From: Mesorhizobium sp. CAU 1732
Lineage (GTDB): Bacteria > Pseudomonadota > Alphaproteobacteria > Rhizobiales > Rhizobiaceae
NCBI RefSeq assembly: GCF_039888675.1
Contig: NZ_JBDQQR010000001.1
Location: 2,294,001 to 2,358,000 of the forward strand
Direction: 5' to 3'
DNA: 64,000 bases
Of the stretch, positions 62,407-64,000 are shown in pieces (the first letter of the stretch is position 1; each line of letters starts with the position of its first letter). The notes below the pieces were generated by a model. That model was not told the DNA's origin. It searched no databases and worked only from the letters and a program-made list of their open reading frames with translations. A program made the translations under genes and the position numbers.

Positions 62407-63369
62407 ATGGCAGACATTTTCGGGCTCGTTCTGCCCTTCTTCGGCATGATTTTCCTGGGCGCCCTGGCTGCCCGGATATCGAAGCAGCCGATCGAAGCGC
62501 TCGGCTGGATGAACATTTTCATCATCTATATTGCCCTGCCTGCGCTGTTCTTCCAGCTTCTGGCGCGCACGCCGATCGAGCAACTGACCGAATGGCGCTA
62601 CATTTTCGGTGTCGTGTTTTCGACCTACATCGTCTTCACGATCATGTTCGTCGGCGCACTTGTCGTCTCGCGCGGCGCGATCGCCGAAAGCACGATCCAG
62701 GGCCTTGCCGCCGCCTATGGCAATATCGGCTATATGGGGCCAGGTCTGGCTTTGCTCGCCTTCGGGCCGGAGGCCGCGGTTCCGGTGGCGCTCATCTTCT
62801 GCTTCGAGAACATCGTCCACTTCGCTGTGGCGCCGACGATGATGGCTCTGGCGGGCGGCGAGAAGGCATCGCCCATGCAACTCGCCATCGGCGTGGTCAA
62901 GCGCATCGCGCTTCACCCGTTCATCATCGCGACCGCGATCGGCGTGGTTGCGGCATGGGCGCAATTCGAACCGCCAGCACCGATAGCGCGGCTTCTGGAG
63001 TATCTGGCGCAGGCAGCGGCGCCCTGCGCGCTCTTTGCAATGGGCGTGACCTTGGCGCTGCGTCCGCTGCAACGGATGCCGCTCGAATTGGCGCCGATCG
63101 CCGCGCTCAAGCTGATCGTTCACCCGATCCTGTGCTACGTCGTGCTCAGCGCGATCGGCAATTTTTCCGAAGTGTGGGTGTTTTCGGCCGTTCTGCTTGC
63201 CGCACTGCCAACGGCCACGAACGTGTTCGTGATCGCCCAGCAATATGGCGTCTGGGTTCAGCGGGCGTCGGCGAGCGTTCTCGTCACCACGCTTTTGTCC
63301 GTCGGCACGGTGACTGCGCTTTTGTATCTGATCAAGTCGGGCATCCTGCCGCCCGACCTATTTCCCTGA
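62407..63369 (+). CDS. AEC family transporter (auxin efflux carrier-like)
   Basis: A 320-residue inner-membrane protein with about ten hydrophobic segments in two bundles. Features: MADIFGLVLPFFGMIFLGAL at the start, YIALPALFFQLLARTPIEQL near residue 40 and the second-half AAPCALFAMGVTLALRPLQR near 205 with AALPTATNVFVIAQQYGVWV near 265. Bacterial AEC proteins usually move malonate, malate or similar acids; substrate unknown. Its 3' end overlaps the convergent monooxygenase gene by 12 bases. Confidence 0.92.
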   Translation: MADIFGLVLPFFGMIFLGALAARISKQPIEALGWMNIFIIYIALPALFFQLLARTPIEQLTEWRYIFGVVFSTYIVFTIMFVGALVVSRGAIAESTIQGLAAAYGNIGYMGPGLALLAFGPEAAVPVALIFCFENIVHFAVAPTMMALAGGEKASPMQLAIGVVKRIALHPFIIATAIGVVAAWAQFEPPAPIARLLEYLAQAAAPCALFAMGVTLALRPLQRMPLELAPIAALKLIVHPILCYVVLSAIGNFSEVWVFSAVLLAALPTATNVFVIAQQYGVWVQRASASVLVTTLLSVGTVTALLYLIKSGILPPDLFP

Positions 63370-64000
63370 CGCGGCGAACAGGCTTCCAAATCCGCTTCCG
63401 GTCCGCAGGCCTTCGCGCATGAAGAGCGCGCGAAGCGGGGGCAGCGCGCCGAGCAGGGCAAGGCCGCCTGCGCGTGCGGCCTGGACAGGCAGCATGTCGG
63501 AGAGAAGCGACCGGTTGAGCAGGTCGACCGCGGATGCGCGCGCCAGAATGTCGGGACGCCTGCTGCGGTCATAGGCGCTCAGCGCGTCGGGGGCTCCGGG
63601 GTCGCCGACATGCCGGGCCAAGATCGCATCTAGGCTTTCCAGATCGCGGATACCCAGATTGAGGCCCTGCGCGCCGATCGGCGGGAAGATGTGCGCCGCC
63701 TCACCGACCAGCGCCACGCGCCGCGCCGCGAACCGGTCGGGCAAAGCGGAACTCAAGGGATAGACCTGACGGCCGGCCTCAACCTCGATGCGGCCAAGCA
63801 TCGATTGCATGCGTTCTTCGATGAGACGAGCAAGGGCGGCATCGTCCAATCCGGAAAGCTCCTTGGCTCGCTCCGGCCGCGTAACCCAGACGAGGCTCGA
63901 CCGGTTGCCGGGCAGGGGAACCTGCGTGAACGGACCGTCCTCGGTGTGAAACTCGGTCGAAATATCGTCGTGAGGCCGCGTATGCGTGAACGTCAGGACC
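63358..64000 (-). CDS. UbiH/UbiF-like FAD-dependent monooxygenase (5' end outside window)
   Basis: C-terminal 213 residues of a flavin hydroxylase of the ubiquinone-biosynthesis type. The frame is open to the right edge (LTFTHTRPHDDISTEFHTED...). The FAD-binding end motif reads VALVGEAAHIFPPIGAQGLN with LNLGIRDLESLDAIL, matching the GDAAH...PxxGQGLNLG signature apart from Glu for Asp and Ala-Gln for the Gly-Gln pair. The helical end LSAYDRSRRPDILARASAVD follows. The ring position hydroxylated cannot be assigned. Confidence 0.88.
   Translation of the reverse strand, partial: VLTFTHTRPHDDISTEFHTEDGPFTQVPLPGNRSSLVWVTRPERAKELSGLDDAALARLIEERMQSMLGRIEVEAGRQVYPLSSALPDRFAARRVALVGEAAHIFPPIGAQGLNLGIRDLESLDAILARHVGDPGAPDALSAYDRSRRPDILARASAVDLLNRSLLSDMLPVQAARAGGLALLGALPPLRALFMREGLRTGSGFGSLFAASGK

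Overview
The window is high-GC chromosomal DNA of an alphaproteobacterium in the Hyphomicrobiales (Rhizobiales). A Phyllobacteriaceae/Mesorhizobium-like lineage is the best guess. The evidence is the gene content (ATP12, BA14K, IalB and SdhE proteins, a glnB-glnA pair, fused NnrE-NnrD, a 932-residue GyrA), alphaproteobacterial SOS boxes of the form GAAC-N7-GAAC, an EcfG-type promoter and dispersed RIME-like palindromic repeats. I see no rRNA, CRISPR array, insertion sequence or prophage. Genes are dense on both strands.

Layout. 1-8942: the end of the S10/spc region and the alpha operon (rplX partial, rplE, rpsN, rpsH, rplF, rplR, rpsE, rpmD, rplO, secY, adk, rpsM, rpsK, rpoA, rplQ), closed by a strong terminator. 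9006-15731: an ankyrin protein, a Do-family periplasmic protease, rarA, fluC/crcB, an RluC-type pseudouridine synthase, an EamA transporter and the ATP12 chaperone. 15839-18360: a small membrane protein and a two-gene sodium:solute symporter operon. 18525-23628: an unknown protein, glnA and glnB (a sigma54 promoter is visible), divergent nnrDE, and a DUF72 protein. 23774-26162 looks most accessory: an unknown rhizobial protein carrying a palindromic insert, a BrnT/BrnA toxin-antitoxin pair and a GST. 26195-30978: uvrA and ssb diverge from an 806-bp region holding two SOS boxes and a probable small RNA; a GyrI-like protein follows ssb. 31191-36810: DUF4168 protein, MarC, CPBP protease, gyrA and a 43-residue membrane peptide. 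37095-40936: coaD, two cyclophilins, queA and tgt. 41080-46259: DUF4864 protein, a four-gene ATP-grasp / alpha-E / transglutaminase / Anbu proteasome-homologue operon, and a BA14K protein. 46461-54587: tRNA-Lys, ccdA, an EamA transporter, glmU, glmS, DUF502 protein and recG. 54685-64000: sdhE, mfd, a DsbA-family protein, a YejA-like binding protein, ialB, hspQ, an AEC transporter and a UbiH-like monooxygenase cut by the window edge.

Most of the region is core housekeeping: translation, protein export, nitrogen sensing (PII and glutamine synthetase), DNA repair (UvrA, SSB, RecG, Mfd, RarA), UDP-GlcNAc supply (GlmU, GlmS) and queuosine tRNA modification (QueA, Tgt). The most system-like and least understood locus is the Anbu operon at 41764-45695. 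Other points worth checking are the small RNA between uvrA and ssb, the BrnTA promoter with direct repeats, a Tgt that has lost most of its zinc ligands, an EF-hand loop in the symporter, and a palindromic element inside a coding region.
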